Shown here: piece after piece, positions 12,958-23,659 of the stretch
Layout of the letters: every line of letters begins with the position of its first letter
How positions within the stretch are numbered: the first letter of the stretch is position 1
From: Heterobilharzia americana
Lineage: Eukaryota > Platyhelminthes > Trematoda > Strigeidida > Schistosomatidae
Assembly (NCBI GenBank): GCA_944470555.2
Contig: OX104127.1
Coordinates: 133,611,113-133,675,112 of the forward strand
DNA: 64,000 nucleotides
Direction: 5' to 3'
Program-made: the position numbers and the translations under genes
Notes under the pieces: generated by a model
Seen by the model: only the letters and a program-made list of their open reading frames with translations
Database searches by the model: none
Told to the model about the DNA's origin: nothing

Positions 12958-13119
12958 TTGCTAGTTGATGACGTAAAGGTCGAATGATAACAAGAAAGGT
13001 TACGTAAGATTTTTAAGTCGTTGGAGTGTTGGAGTTACTCAACAATCAAAGGATTAGGTAATATTAGTCAGACGTGACCTTTTTTGTTATCATTTGACCT
13101 TTGCGTCATCAACTAGCAG
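12958..13119. mobile_element. MITE-like short foldback
   Basis: The left arm (12958-13003, GCTAGTTGATGACG...) is the inverted copy of the right arm (13072-13119, ...CGTCATCAACTAGC). The arms differ at a few positions and about 70 nt lies between them. There is no coding sequence. It lies directly downstream of the RTE tail. Confidence 0.7.
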
Positions 13120-13528
13120 CTTTATTACTATAACTACCATTATTATTATTTCAACCCACATTATTTAAGTCTTCTTCACAGACTACAGTCTTTAAATTTT
13201 ATATACTTGCCTACCCGGTGTAAATAATTATATAACATCTAAATAAAGAGGCGTGGTAAGTTCGAAAATAAATGAGTCTATGTAATTTTATACTGAAATA
13301 ATAAATTTGAACCGTCTACAGTTTAATTTTGATTTCTTATCTTTCAAAAATTTGTCTGTAATGAGAATAATTTACAAAGAATTTATCCCTCATCATTCAA
13401 CAGTCTAGTCAAAATATTTATTGTTTGATATTAACCAGAAATATTTAAATTCCAGTAATTTCTACTTATGCAATCCCATTTATATCACCTAGGTAACTAA
13501 TCCAGTTAATTATTACTTGACTATGTGA

Positions 13529-13712
13529 GATAGCCGTGGTTTGGCAGACTAGTATTTATACTGGGTGAGGATTGAAGTGAAGTAAAAATCTTGTCAGCAC
13601 TCGGACCTAATAGCTCAGTTGGTAGAGGATCGGGCAGGACACCCAGTGGTTGCTGGTTCGAGTCCAACTGTGGTCCAAAAATTCATTTCACCTTCAATCA
13701 TCACCCAGAATG
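13529..13712 (+). repeat. tRNA-like core flanked by inverted repeats, full copy
   Basis: The left arm CTGGGTGAGGATTGAAG and right arm CTTCAATCATCACCCAG are inverted copies. Between them is a 75-nt tRNA-like core beginning GGACCTAATAGCTCAG, with B-box GGTTCGAGTCC and an end TGGTCCA that pairs with the start. The anticodon stem is broken, so this is not a working tRNA. The flank starting ATAGCCGTGGTTTGGCA is shared with the copy at 41.3 kb, so the unit is longer than the arms. Confidence 0.75.
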
Positions 13713-14769
13713 AATTTTAAAATTGCTGTTGCACTTTTCTACCTTTTCTGTTATTTTCTAGGTCATTATGCAATCACTTTATAGTTCTAAAAGAAATTTA
13801 CTGATACTTTCTGAAATAAAATCTTCATAACTTTGAGTTAAAAGATAATAAAGAAAAAAATGACATTTAATCCTAATTTCAGTGATAGGGCGTGCAGTTT
13901 ACCAAAGGTCTCAGGGTGTAAGAACAAACGGTTTTTGTGTAGTCAGTGGCACCTTCAATTTGCATTCAGCTATCGCTTCCGCAAATCTTATAATCCTCCA
14001 CGAACAATTTTCACATAAAATTTTCAAAGCTGTTTTAACAATAAGATCACATTTGCCATTCTTCCCTGATTATATTTCTAAATTTTGATCCCCTGTCATA
14101 TACTCCTATTTTCCGACTTCATATAAATTCTCTTGACAAGTAAATGTGTGATTAGATTGTTCGAAATGTATTCGGCGCTATACAGGCTTATAAAAGAAAG
14201 GGATTGTTTTAAGCATATTTATTTATCTTGTTATCCTGAAAGTGGTTTCTTGTGACTATTTATTAGCTACTGATGGCCACTTTTTCTTATTGTACCTCTA
14301 AGTGCGAATGTATAACTTCAAAAAATGATTCATCGAAAGGAAATGTTTCCTCCTTGAAGTACCGTTCATTGTGAATAAATTTGTTTAGCAAAATTTTGTT
14401 ATATATCTGAAAATGTCTATAGAAGTTAAAAACATGCCTGGCTTAAGTACATGTTTTAGCAACTGAATTTTAGATAACTAGTTCATTGCTATATTACTCA
14501 GATACAAGATCCAACCGTCTATACAATTTCTGTCTTGTTCCAGTTAACAACTATTATGCTCATCTGCACTGGGAAAGAAACTGGTTCTCTAATGAAGATG
14601 TGTGCTAGCTGGAGAGTTAAGCTACCTATTTTGACTAACTTGTGTTTTAAAGCCTTGATAAGAAATTCTATTCTATTTTCGAAGTTATATTTGAGACTTA
14701 TGCGTAATTATTAAAAGTGAAATAAATGATAATTTAGTTTTATGGTTAAAACCTTAATTTTTTACCTAC
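13713..14769. other. intron, nothing else seen
   Basis: AT-rich intronic sequence. A plus-strand open stretch at 13882-14088 has no domain features. The 410 bases at 13120-13528 are likewise empty. Confidence 0.5.
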
Positions 14770-15006
14770 CTACACATGCCTGATAATTCTCTGGATCCCA
14801 TAAACCCTGATTAGACGTTGTACTAGCTTGAGCACACATCATTGTTGCTAAGGTACTATTTGGATTTTGAAAACTCACATATCCTCGACTGCACTGTAAT
14901 GAAATATTTTGTCCATAGTCATAAATTAAAGTATCTGAACCATTTGGAACTTGAGGTTTGTTCTCTATGTTTTCCATAAGTTCAGGATAAAGTGGACACC
15001 TCACAT
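14770..15006 (-). CDS. lectin-sushi protein, second sushi (CCP) exon
   Basis: This exon encodes one sushi module of about 79 residues with cysteines in VRCPLYP, LQCSRGY, MMCAQA and QACVG. It also has a Trp before Cys4 (GLWDPENYQAC) and two N-glycosylation sequons (NGS, NST). The acceptor TTCCTCTAG lies before 15006. The donor was taken at TGTGTAG/GTAGGT (14769) because it gives phase 1, like the other exons; GT also occurs 7 bases upstream and 4 bases downstream, so a small shift is possible. Confidence 0.85.
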
Positions 15007-15663
15007 CTAGAGGAATAATAGGTTTTACAACACTGAATTAATACTATTGTACTGTTGTACAGATACTATGTAAAGCTTTAAATCAGTTATTTCAATGTAC
15101 CTACTATGTAATAAAAACTTCAATCTAATTTGATAACTTAGGCAGCAAGGTATTTTGCTACAATGATTTAAACAAAATTAAATGCACTACTTTCAATCGC
15201 ATTGTAACAGACCAACTAACCCATAAAATATTGCATGGTAAAAGTTGTCATGTCAGTGCAGAAGTTCATGGGACCAGACTTGGTCCGCATTTGTAACCAC
15301 CTAATTTAAATCTTTTTCAATTTGTCTACTTTTGCAAACAGATCCTACTCAAACATTATAGGATGCCTTATCTATGACACTTCCAGTAGAAATCACATTG
15401 AAGTTCATCCTAGCAAATGCTGAAATAAGCAATCAGGTTTCGGTATTCCGACTAGAAAGACAGTTTTTCATGAAATAAAGAAAAATAATTGGTTATCTTA
15501 GCAGTTGCTAGGATGGCTTTTAAGATCACTCTTTCAGTAAACATATACAAACATTTAAAACAAGTGGGTTAACGTGATCTCTCCAGTATTTTATACAAAC
15601 TATGATCAAGATTTGATCGTATGGTAAGGCAACTATTGGGTGATGAGTAAACGGTTGACATCA
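15007..15663. other. intron, nothing else seen
   Basis: Intron between the first and second sushi exons, up to the Penelope-like insertion. Confidence 0.5.
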
Positions 15664-16664
15664 GATATAGATTATATTTGTGTAAGTCACAGTGAGTTTG
15701 ATATCAAATAATCCCAACGTTTCGTATGGAAGTCTGGTTCGAGCTTCCTCAGGGAAATAATCAAAATTAAAACATCAAAGATGTATAAACGAATCCAAAA
15801 AAAGTGTATACAATCGCTTTGTCAAATCCTCTTCGTATAGTCACTGTCTGTCTAAATTATGATAACTAATCATTCACTATGAAATTGTATGTCTCTTGTT
15901 GTATGGCGTATGTGTGTATGATGTATATATGTACTCCAACTCGTATTCGTCTTGATTACACTGAAGTATATGTAGGGGAAACAACCAGGCAGGTAAGTGT
16001 GACAGTCAATGAGCATAAACTATGCTTAAAGCAGATCCCAAAAACCTCAGCAGAGGTTAAGAAACTAGAGAACAAATCATCAATCACGCTACACTCCATA
16101 GAAACAGGACATAAAATTAACTTTGATGGAACTAAGGTTCTGCAAAAAGGTTTCGGATCATACCAAGAAAGATTGACAGCCAAAGTCTTACATAAATGGA
16201 AGAATCTAGACAGTTTGAAAAAACGAGATGGAGTACAGTTAGCTGCCTCTTGGCAATTACTAATTGGTAAGCAGAAAGAGTGACTCAAAACACTTACCAT
16301 CAACACTAGTCTCAACTCCATTATTGCTACATCAACAACAACACAATCTGGCTTTGTCTGATATTTACAATCAAGACGAATACGAGTTGGAGTACATATA
16401 TACATCATACACACATACGCCATACAACAAGAGACATACAATTTCATAGTGAATGATTAGTTATCATAATTTAGACAGACAGTGACTATACGAAGAGGAT
16501 TTGACAAAGCGATTGTATACACTTTTTTTGGATTCGTTTATACATCTTTGATGTTTTAATTTTGATTATTTCCCTGAGGAAGCTCGAACCAGACTTCCAT
16601 GCGAAACGTTGGGATTATTTGATATCAAACTCACTGTGACTTACACAAATACAATCTGTATCTC
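15664..16664 (+). mobile_element. Penelope-like element remnant with inverted terminal repeats
   Basis: Two nearly identical arms of about 290 nt (15664-15955 and 16374-16664) are in opposite orientation. They flank about 420 nt that encode a GIY-YIG endonuclease end. Penelope-like elements encode RT plus GIY-YIG endonuclease and often carry LTR-like repeats in inverted order. Here the RT is gone. Each arm carries CTGAGGAAGC...CTTCC..CGAAAC, which resembles the hammerhead motif known from Penelope terminal repeats. The arms differ at only a few positions, so the insertion looks fairly recent. It lies in an intron of the lectin-sushi gene. Confidence 0.75.
15957..16283 (+). pseudogene. GIY-YIG endonuclease C-terminal fragment of a Penelope-like element
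   Basis: About 108 codons are open up to a stop at 16283. The fragment starts YTEVYVGETTRQ, the second half of a GIY-YIG core. It continues with VNEHKLCLK, a SITLHSIETGHKINFD segment typical of Penelope endonucleases, and the end AKVLHKWKNLD. The reading frame can be extended upstream to an ATG at 15879, but residues before 15957 are just translated terminal repeat. The GIY half and all RT motifs are absent, so the fragment cannot act alone. A frame also runs on the opposite strand of the same DNA, but it has no domain features. Confidence 0.75.
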
Positions 16665-17519
16665 CAATATTTGTTGGTGGAAATCTGGAAATATCCAAAC
16701 AGACGTAGCATTAATTCATGTTACATATATAGGAATACAAAATTTACCAGTTTATCAGTGTTCGTAAAACCTTTGTTTGCAAAACAACGTAACGACTCCG
16801 ATAATCAGGTTAAGCACAAATTATTGGCCAATATAAACTGAGAGACAAATGCAAGTCCTTTAGTTTTATGGAGGTTTGCATAGTTCGTTGAACAGTACCA
16901 GATGAGGTTGCTTCTGGATCAGTTAAACCGAACTGTAATGAACTAGGATGTGAAGGCTCACTAACTAGGAATAAATTCCGTATACCACAAGGTTATGTTA
17001 TTATTTCACTTTAAGAGGCAGCGACTAACTGCAAGTAATGGTACAAATGAAGTCATAAAATCTCCATATAAATACATCAGACGTTTCAAGGAATGCATTA
17101 AATGAGCTAAATTTACTGAATCTTTATTTCACTTAAAATGTTTGTAAAGCATCTGATCAGCATTCCAAAGTTAAGCTGAAAAGCGAAACTCTAGGTGAAT
17201 GAAAGTTAACTTGAGGATTGTTTTTTATCACTAGACAACAACAGATAGAATTAAATTGAATAGATCACAAAAATAAAGATCAAACAAGACTTTAATAATG
17301 TCACCAAACGAAAACAAGAAATCTATACACAAACTAGCTACAAATTAATACTCATTAGTCCTTAAAATGATAAATAGTTAAGATCTGTATTATCAGATTT
17401 CTTTACTACAATGAAATTCATATGAAATTTTCCGAAATCTGATAGCTATCCAACTAATATCTAACAAAGTGTATCGGAATGGTGAATCTCGTAGTTTGGT
17501 GGCCACACTGCAAGGTGAC
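16665..17519. other. intron, nothing else seen
   Basis: AT-rich, with no long frames and no recognised repeat. Confidence 0.45.
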
Positions 17520-17559
17520 CAACTGAATTCGGTTAGCAGTCAGGATTAGACAACATGAA

Positions 17560-17800
17560 GTTGGTTACCCTTCGGCAACCAATTATTGTATCTAGTCCAG
17601 TCCTACATGAGGTCATTTTCAATCCAAATAGCTCAGTGGTAACGTCTCCGACTGTAGCCCTGGTGACATGGATTCGAATCTAAGGTAGGACATCGATTCC
17701 GTAGAGGTTACAGATAGGCCTTGGTGACGAGTGCTAACAGGCATGAAACCTAGTTCCAGAGGTTCCTGCTGACTGATTCTATCTAACTAACAGTTATCTA
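17560..17800 (+). repeat. tRNA-derived SINE-like repeat
   Basis: Contains an A-box (ATAGCTCAGTGGTAACG) and a B-box (GATTCGAATCT) at tRNA-like spacing, about 17632-17690. It is flanked by sequence also rich in repeat-like words. The anticodon arm is not a good stem, so it is not called as a tRNA gene. Outer borders are uncertain. Confidence 0.55.
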
Positions 17801-18142
17801 TTGTACTACGTATGAAAATTGTAAATGTCTAATGAGACTGTCGGTTGTTATTTAAGTGACCAATGAAAAATAATTCTTAGAATGCTGACACTCAATAAAT
17901 TCCTTATTTCTTTGATCAACTTTCTTCTTTGCATTTCAAATACCCTTAGAAAAGGACTCAAAAATCTGGATATTAACAAAGAAAATCTGAAATAAGGTTA
18001 TAATCTTTTATACCCACTCATTTTAAATGAGGTATTAGTCACGGAAACATTTTAAAATGTTGAAAACGGATAACTGATGTAAACAGCCAAATGAAATAAA
18101 ATTTACAACTGTTCATCATTATTAAAAGAATAAATATTTGTA

Positions 18143-18655
18143 CAATCCCAATGAAGTAAAGAAAGAAACTTCTGACGTTTCTTGACTTCGCAAAAATCGC
18201 TTCTTCAGAGAAAAAAGCCTGTACAAGTTATCGATTATTTGAATGGTGAATGGTGACAAATCAGATCACATTGTCTATACATGATACATAATGTGAACAT
18301 AAATTTCATTGTTATGTTGGTTAGGAAGTGTTCAAACTTGTCTTTGTTATCCATTACAAGTCTGGAGTTTAGAGTAATGTGAATATATACACATGTGACT
18401 CGGTGTGAAAGCGTAAGAAAAATACTATGAATGATAAATACGGTTTGGATAACAGGCAAGTTTGAATGCTTCCTAACCAACATAACAATGACATTTATGA
18501 TCACATTATGTATCATGTATAGACAATATGATCTCATTTGTCATCACTTACTATTTAAGCAATCGATAACCTGTACAGGTTTTATTCTCTGAAGAAGCGA
18601 TTTCAACAAAATAGTGAAACGTCAGAAGTTTCTTTTTCTACTTCATTGGGATTGT
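18143..18655. mobile_element. foldback of Penelope-terminal-repeat type
   Basis: The left arm (18143-18358) is the inverted copy of the right arm (18435-18655), with a spacer of about 76 nt and few differences. On the plus strand the right arm carries CTCTGAAGAAGCG...GTGAAACGTC, the same arrangement of CTGANGA and GAAAC boxes as the element at 15.7 kb. No coding sequence is left. It could be two terminal repeats of a Penelope-like element fused after internal deletion, or an unrelated foldback. Confidence 0.6.
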
Positions 18656-18840
18656 ATAAATATATTTCATTTATAATCCATTTACCCAGTGCTCAACTTA
18701 TTCAACTCTATCAGATCAAATTTTGATCCTAAAGTTTATAATATTCATTTGTTGTCCTATAATGATAGAGGTTATGAAAAACTACATAAATGAAAGACCA
18801 ATTCACTTGATTAAACCTTTTTCATTCAATCAGTACTTAC

Positions 18841-19128
18841 ATGAACACGGTGTAAGAGTATAACCAGAATACAAAAGTCTTGGTTTAAATTTGAGTGGAT
18901 CTTCAGGAACTTGACTATTATTAAATCGTGTTCCCGTACATCTGTAGAAGCCTTCAGATAAACTTAAATCCACATTAAAACCAGATAACCTATTGGCTGA
19001 GGTACTTGAGTCTTTTACAGTACCTGGTCCGCAAACTGCTTGGACAATAGATCCTGGAGAAATTACAGGCGGTTTTAAAACCATTGTAGTTGAATTGAAA
19101 CCTCCTTGTAGATCTTGGCAAAGTGGAA
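18841..19128 (-). CDS. lectin-sushi protein, first sushi-like exon
   Basis: This exon encodes about 96 residues with four cysteines (LCQDL, AVCGPGT, FYRCTG, TPCS) in sushi order. The spacing is longer than usual and there is no Trp before the last Cys, so it is a divergent module. It has one N-glycosylation sequon each in FNST and NNS. The acceptor ACATTTAG precedes 19128 and the donor TTCAT/GTAAGT falls at 18840, which is an excellent match. Both borders are phase 1. It follows the lectin exons directly, giving the order lectin then sushi. Confidence 0.8.
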
Positions 19129-19504
19129 CTAAATGTATGTTTGAACACAAGAAAGAATAATATACATAATTTTGAGGAAAAATTGTCATACAGATATCAT
19201 CATGAAGTCTTCATCAACATTTTTCTATCTCAAAGCTGAAATATCAGCAAAATCAGCTGTTTAGATGATTTAGTATTTCAACTACCCATGACTGAAATAA
19301 AAACATTGGAACTTCAAATAGTTTCCTAGTATAACCAGTTATTTCTACAAAAATCCATCTAAACAAGCTAAAAACAATTAGGTACGTTCGTTACTGTGTC
19401 TAGTTCCTGAGAATATTACCAAAACTAATAACTGTGTAAATATTCATTTTAAATTTATTTATTAATTTAAAACAAACTGACTCATTTTACAATGAACAAA
19501 CTCT
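19129..19504. other. intron, nothing else seen
   Basis: AT-rich sequence before the Sm-alpha-like repeat. Confidence 0.45.
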
Positions 19505-19530
19505 TTATATATTTGATATTAATGATGAAT

Positions 19531-19596
19531 AGTGGCCAGCAGTGGAACCAAAGATATGCACTTTATCTTATTTAGGACTCGTCATCTGGATAAATC
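19531..19596 (-). ncRNA. degenerate hammerhead ribozyme arm
   Basis: Recognisable from ATCCAGATGACGAGTCC and GGTTCCACTGCTGGCCAC on the minus strand. The GAAA box is mutated, so it is expected to be inactive. Confidence 0.5.
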
Positions 19597-19737
19597 TATC
19601 CCTCAGTGAGTGATGTTGTTCCTACTAGGACTCAATCTAAATACCATTCACTTAGATGTTATAGCTTGTGACCCTAGTGCAAACAATTAGTCCCATCTTC
19701 GAGTCTCAGTGAGAACAACATCACTCAATGAGAAGCA

Positions 19738-19797
19738 GGTGTATCCATCCGACCAATCCCAAATAGGACGAAATGAGCATCCTGGACTCCTCTGCTA
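19738..19797 (+). ncRNA. degenerate hammerhead ribozyme arm
   Basis: TATCCATCCGACCAATCCC, AGGACGAAATG and CATCCTGGACTCC follow the hammerhead order on the plus strand. The first conserved box is lost and GAAA is kept. Confidence 0.5.
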
Positions 19798-20213
19798 ACT
19801 ATTATCCATCCCTAAAATGAAATTCCAAAGTACTGAGAATATTGAGGCATCCACATAAGAGCCCATGTGCCAATAGTTGACGATCAGTTCGACCTAATCA
19901 ACGACAGATTCACAAGCTGTAACATTAAAGACTCATAGATATATTCCTTGATTATTGTTGTATTTAAGCAAAAGTAAACGAACCTAGTGTCTTATAAAGA
20001 TCAGTCATATTTAAAGCCTACACCCTGAAATATCCTTCTGTTTTAAACTCCAAGTGAATGAAACCAGTAAGTAATCCATGGTTTTGAAGACATTTTGGAT
20101 TTGAACAAACGGTTGTTTATTTAAATATCTCTGCCAAAATCTTAGCATTTTATGACATAAGTTCATGGTTCATGACCATCCTAGTGGAAGAAACGATCCA
20201 CATAGTCAACCAG

Positions 20214-20850
20214 TCAATTACTGGGATACTTTTTCACACTCAAGACCAATATCACATGACATCTGAATATTGAAGGAATATCGATTTCCAGATTCGTAGT
20301 AGTCTGCGCAGTTGAATTGATGGGATAAATGTGGATAGATCTACTATTCAGTGATACGTTTACGTCAAAAGTGTCAAGTCGTAGAATAACATTTTTAGTC
20401 AAAGTAAAGACATTATTTAAGGGGTGTATTTTTGACACCTTTACTGTAACTAGTAATAAGTAATGCAAAATGTGGATTCGAAGCAAGTGGTAGTAATTAT
20501 CTAAAATTTTAAATCTGCACTGAAACAGAAGTTGATGACACAATTCACTTCAAATCCTATTGAGCATACGTAAAATTGGTATAACCTTCAAGAAAACAAG
20601 TAATACTTCAGCTTTCATGGATTTTCTAGATGAGACCACTTCTCCAAAGCGACAAAACACTATTCAAAGCAGATCTTAGAAATAAAATAAGATTTTGGTG
20701 AAAAATGTATTCAGTAGTATAGTTAGTTAAACGTTCATAAGGTAATGTATAGAAAAACTTGCCATCGGGTTGGAAAAAGTAAAAGCCAAAAAAACGACAT
20801 TTTTCTGATTCATGTTTGAGTGGAACCAGATAGCAAGTAAAACTATTCAT
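20214..20850 (-). other. two adjacent unrecognised minus-strand open frames
   Basis: Minus-strand frames at 20626-20850 and 20214-20543 lie inside the intron between the lectin and the first sushi exon. The first reads protein-like, with FFGFYFFQPDGKFFYTLP and two N-glycosylation-type sites. The second is preceded by a strong acceptor (CTTCTGTTTCAG, about 20525) and ends in a stop at 20214. No family was recognised and the phases do not fit the lectin-sushi reading frame, since a stop would be introduced. They could be a small nested gene, a decayed element, or chance open frames in AT-rich DNA. Confidence 0.2.
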
Positions 20851-20934
20851 TAACCAAAGTCACTTTTTCAAGCAAGAAGTACGCTGTCATTGTATTGATT
20901 CTGCTTTATGAGAAAGTTTTAAGTGCAGATTATT

Positions 20935-22012
20935 ATTATCATTATTATGTTACTATTTGTCCCCTAGGTTCCAAGTGGAACGTAAGGCTTCAGTAGCACA
21001 CCTCCATTGCACTCTCTTCTCTGCAGTCTTTTCAACCTGGTTCCACCACTTCTCACAAGCTTTCATTTATTCAACACACGATCTCCTCCATGTCACCCTC
21101 GCCTCGGACACCCGACTCGTCGTTTCCCCTTTGAACTCTACTCGACGGCCTGGCCTGGCACTTGATGTCCCCGAATGGTCTTTTCAGTGTATGCCCAATC
21201 CAATCCATATCCACTTTCTTCTGTATATTTGTTTGGCGATAGCTTCTTGGTTGTTTCGATGCCAGCCAGAGTTCCTTGTCGCTTATTCTTTTTGGCCTTC
21301 TGACCTTCAGTATCGAGTCAGCGTAGGCAGCAGCTGTTGATGTATGTCTGCAGTTTGTTGGAAATGTTTTTCGTAAGCCGCCAAGTCTCTCAAACATCAC
21401 CTAGAAGCACTGACTTGACTGACTGGCGTTAGGGTTCAAAATCGGGATCTTGTTTTTTATGCTGAGTGCTGTTGATCTCCATACTGATATCAGATCAATG
21501 AAGACCTGTCTTGCTTTTCCGATCCTATCTTTCACGTCCTCATCTGTGCTTGTGCCACCTGTGGTTGAAACGATGCTGCCTAGGTAGGTAGGTAGGTAGG
21601 TAGGTAGGTAGGTAGGTAGGTAGGTAGGTAGGTAGGTAGGTAGGTAGGTAGGTAGGTAGGTAGGTAGGTAGGTAGGTAGGCAGGTAGGTAGGTACGTGAA
21701 AAAGGCTACTTCCTTTAGGTTTCTCCGTTGATGGTGATTGATGCCTGTTGTTGATGTTGTTGTTGTTGTTGTTTGGGTATCTTCATCACCTCTGTCTTCT
21801 CTACATTGAACTGAAGCCCGTCTTCCCTGCCTCTTCTGTCAACTTATTGGTTTTCGCCTGTAGATCTTCGAGCTTGTGCGAAATTAGATGTAAATCACCA
21901 TCGTTGGCGAAATCCAAATCTTCTAGAGTCTTTTCATCGGTCCAGCTTATGCCCATCTTTTCACTCCTCACAGTTTGTTGCATAATCCAGCACAGTCTAG
22001 TTGACCACAATG
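20935..22012 (-). mobile_element. RTE family A retrotransposon, 5'-truncated copy
   Basis: Minus-strand fragments match the 10.2-12.9 kb copy. They comprise an RT part with LEDLDFANDGDLHLISHK (about 21875-21930), the GSIVSTTGG block next to a large TACC repeat, and the C-terminal Trp/Arg-rich end near 21000. The terminal ACAAATAGTAACATAATAATG is the decayed AAT tail. The RT catalytic motif FADD reads FAND, so the enzyme would be dead even without the frameshifts. Sequence upstream of the RT palm is missing. Confidence 0.8.
21581..21694. repeat. (TAGG)n microsatellite inside RTE family A
   Basis: About 28 tetranucleotide units with one interruption (CAGG). It lies exactly where the plus-strand family A copy has four ACCT units before AGGCAGCATCGTC (12270-12307). 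It therefore grew from retrotransposon coding sequence for a Thr-Tyr-Leu-Gly motif. Confidence 0.9.
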
Positions 22013-23281
22013 AGAAAGAATCCTATGTCAGATAATATTGATAAATTTATATGCAATCGTCACCGGAGCTGAATCTATGAAATACTGAGCGATACTTATA
22101 TGATTTTATAAAAATGACGCATAAAAGCTACTCTTCCATTAAACAACACTTGCCATCAACAACTTGATTACCAGACACTTACTGGATACGGAGTATGGGA
22201 ATAATATTTCGAAACAAGCTTAAAATAATCAGCAGACAGTGTTACTCGAGTTTACAGTAATCTGAAGAAGTTACATCTCTTAGAGGGTTAGATTCCAACC
22301 TCTTCTTATCAGAAAGTCTCGCAAACTTATTCCGAAACCTTAGGACCATTAAGAATTTCCATTGTCCTGTATTTATTAAGATTACCATCCAGTAGTAGTT
22401 TCTTCAATTTATAGTCATTCGGTAATACTCTTCTTCCTAATACTTTGCGCAACCAGTTTTTGTCATAATATTTCTGGAATTGTTGACTTCTTTAATCCAA
22501 ATCAGTATTCTTCGACCACTTTGTATTCTAATTTCTAAGATCAAAAAGCCACTCCTTTTAGAAGCATGCTATATTTTGTTCATTTTGACCACTAAATAAT
22601 ATTTGTTGATATTTGACGATGAGGTAAGTATAATGAACTAAATGCGTTCGGAAAAATGCTTTGTTGAAAATCTTGAAATTCAATGCTGTATGAGGTTCGT
22701 TTACAGACTTCTAAGTGGTTTCAGGAATCTAGATAGATTATGAATGATTTCCTTTATCCTGATATTATATATTCATCACGATGAGAAAAATAGCTGGGAA
22801 TTCATGGTTTTAAAATCCCGAAGATACAATTCGAAAACTAATGACTTTTTTACAAACCACAATTTATTTGAGGTAGTCATGTCCACAGGATTTGATACAG
22901 TTTTATACGGTTGCTTCCAAGAAACACCCATGATTCATTCGCCATAAAAGTAACACCTAGTAGAACTGATTATATGGATAGATAGTATGACTTTATCGCT
23001 GGTATTAAAATTTGTACGAAAAAATAGCTGTAAATATGGTTCAACTTATAAGTTTAAGACTCTTTAACTGTTTATGTTAAAATGGATTGAAATTAACCGC
23101 CAAATAATAATCTGATTGAATGGTTTCAATGCTTAGAAGCCCAGTTCTACGCCTATCAAAGTCAACAATGCGTAACCATCTCTTAACGTTTAATCAGTTA
23201 TCCATCTACTATTACCTTCTTAGATAAAATCATGTAGATTGATTCTTTATTTGTCAATAAAACCAGCTGAAATCGAGACAA
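22013..23281. other. intron, nothing else seen
   Basis: AT-rich. A plus-strand open stretch at 22744-22947 has no recognisable features. Confidence 0.45.

Positions 23282-23324
<43 letters not shown>
23282..23324. repeat. (GAT)n microsatellite
   Basis: About 14 units of GAT on the plus strand. In the minus strand it would encode poly-Ser within a short frame that is not a gene. Confidence 0.9.
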
Positions 23325-23326
<2 letters not shown>

Positions 23327-23659
23327 AGATGGCATGAACTGGATTTGAATGATGAATAAATAAACATTTTCTGATGATATCTTTTATTATCTACCACAAA
23401 CATTTCTAAAAACTGCACCTTCTTTATCCCTAACAACTTAATTTAGGTGCATCCTACAGTTCTGAACAGTCATAACAAAAGTAGCTGACTTACGTACATA
23501 AGGAGAATTTCTTCACCGTATTGATTATCTATCTACCTACATCCAATGAAACTGTAACAAATACACTGAATCTCCTGCCATGTAAAGAATCAGGCCAAAA
23601 CACAAATATTTTCAATTTGGAGATTTGAGTGGATTTATTAATCTATTTCAGGTTGAAAC

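Larger units (their letters stand above)
19505..19915. repeat. Sm-alpha-like unit with opposed hammerhead arms
   Basis: A minus-strand arm (19531-19596) and a plus-strand arm (19738-19797) flank a middle with a degenerate B-box (CTTCGAGTCTC, about 19698). A tail follows with GAGCCCATGTGCCAATAG, matched near 1050 and 42717. In the minus arm CTGANGA reads ATGACGA and GAAA is changed to AAAG. In the plus arm the first box reads CCGACCA while GAAA is intact. The architecture matches the unit at 0.8-1.3 kb. Confidence 0.6.

Noticed and set aside
15956..16447. 163-codon minus-strand frame across the Penelope element
   Set aside because: Its ends are translations of the inverted terminal repeats and its middle is antisense to the GIY-YIG fragment.
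23254..23436. Serine-rich minus-strand frame
   Set aside because: The serine run is only the translated GAT microsatellite.
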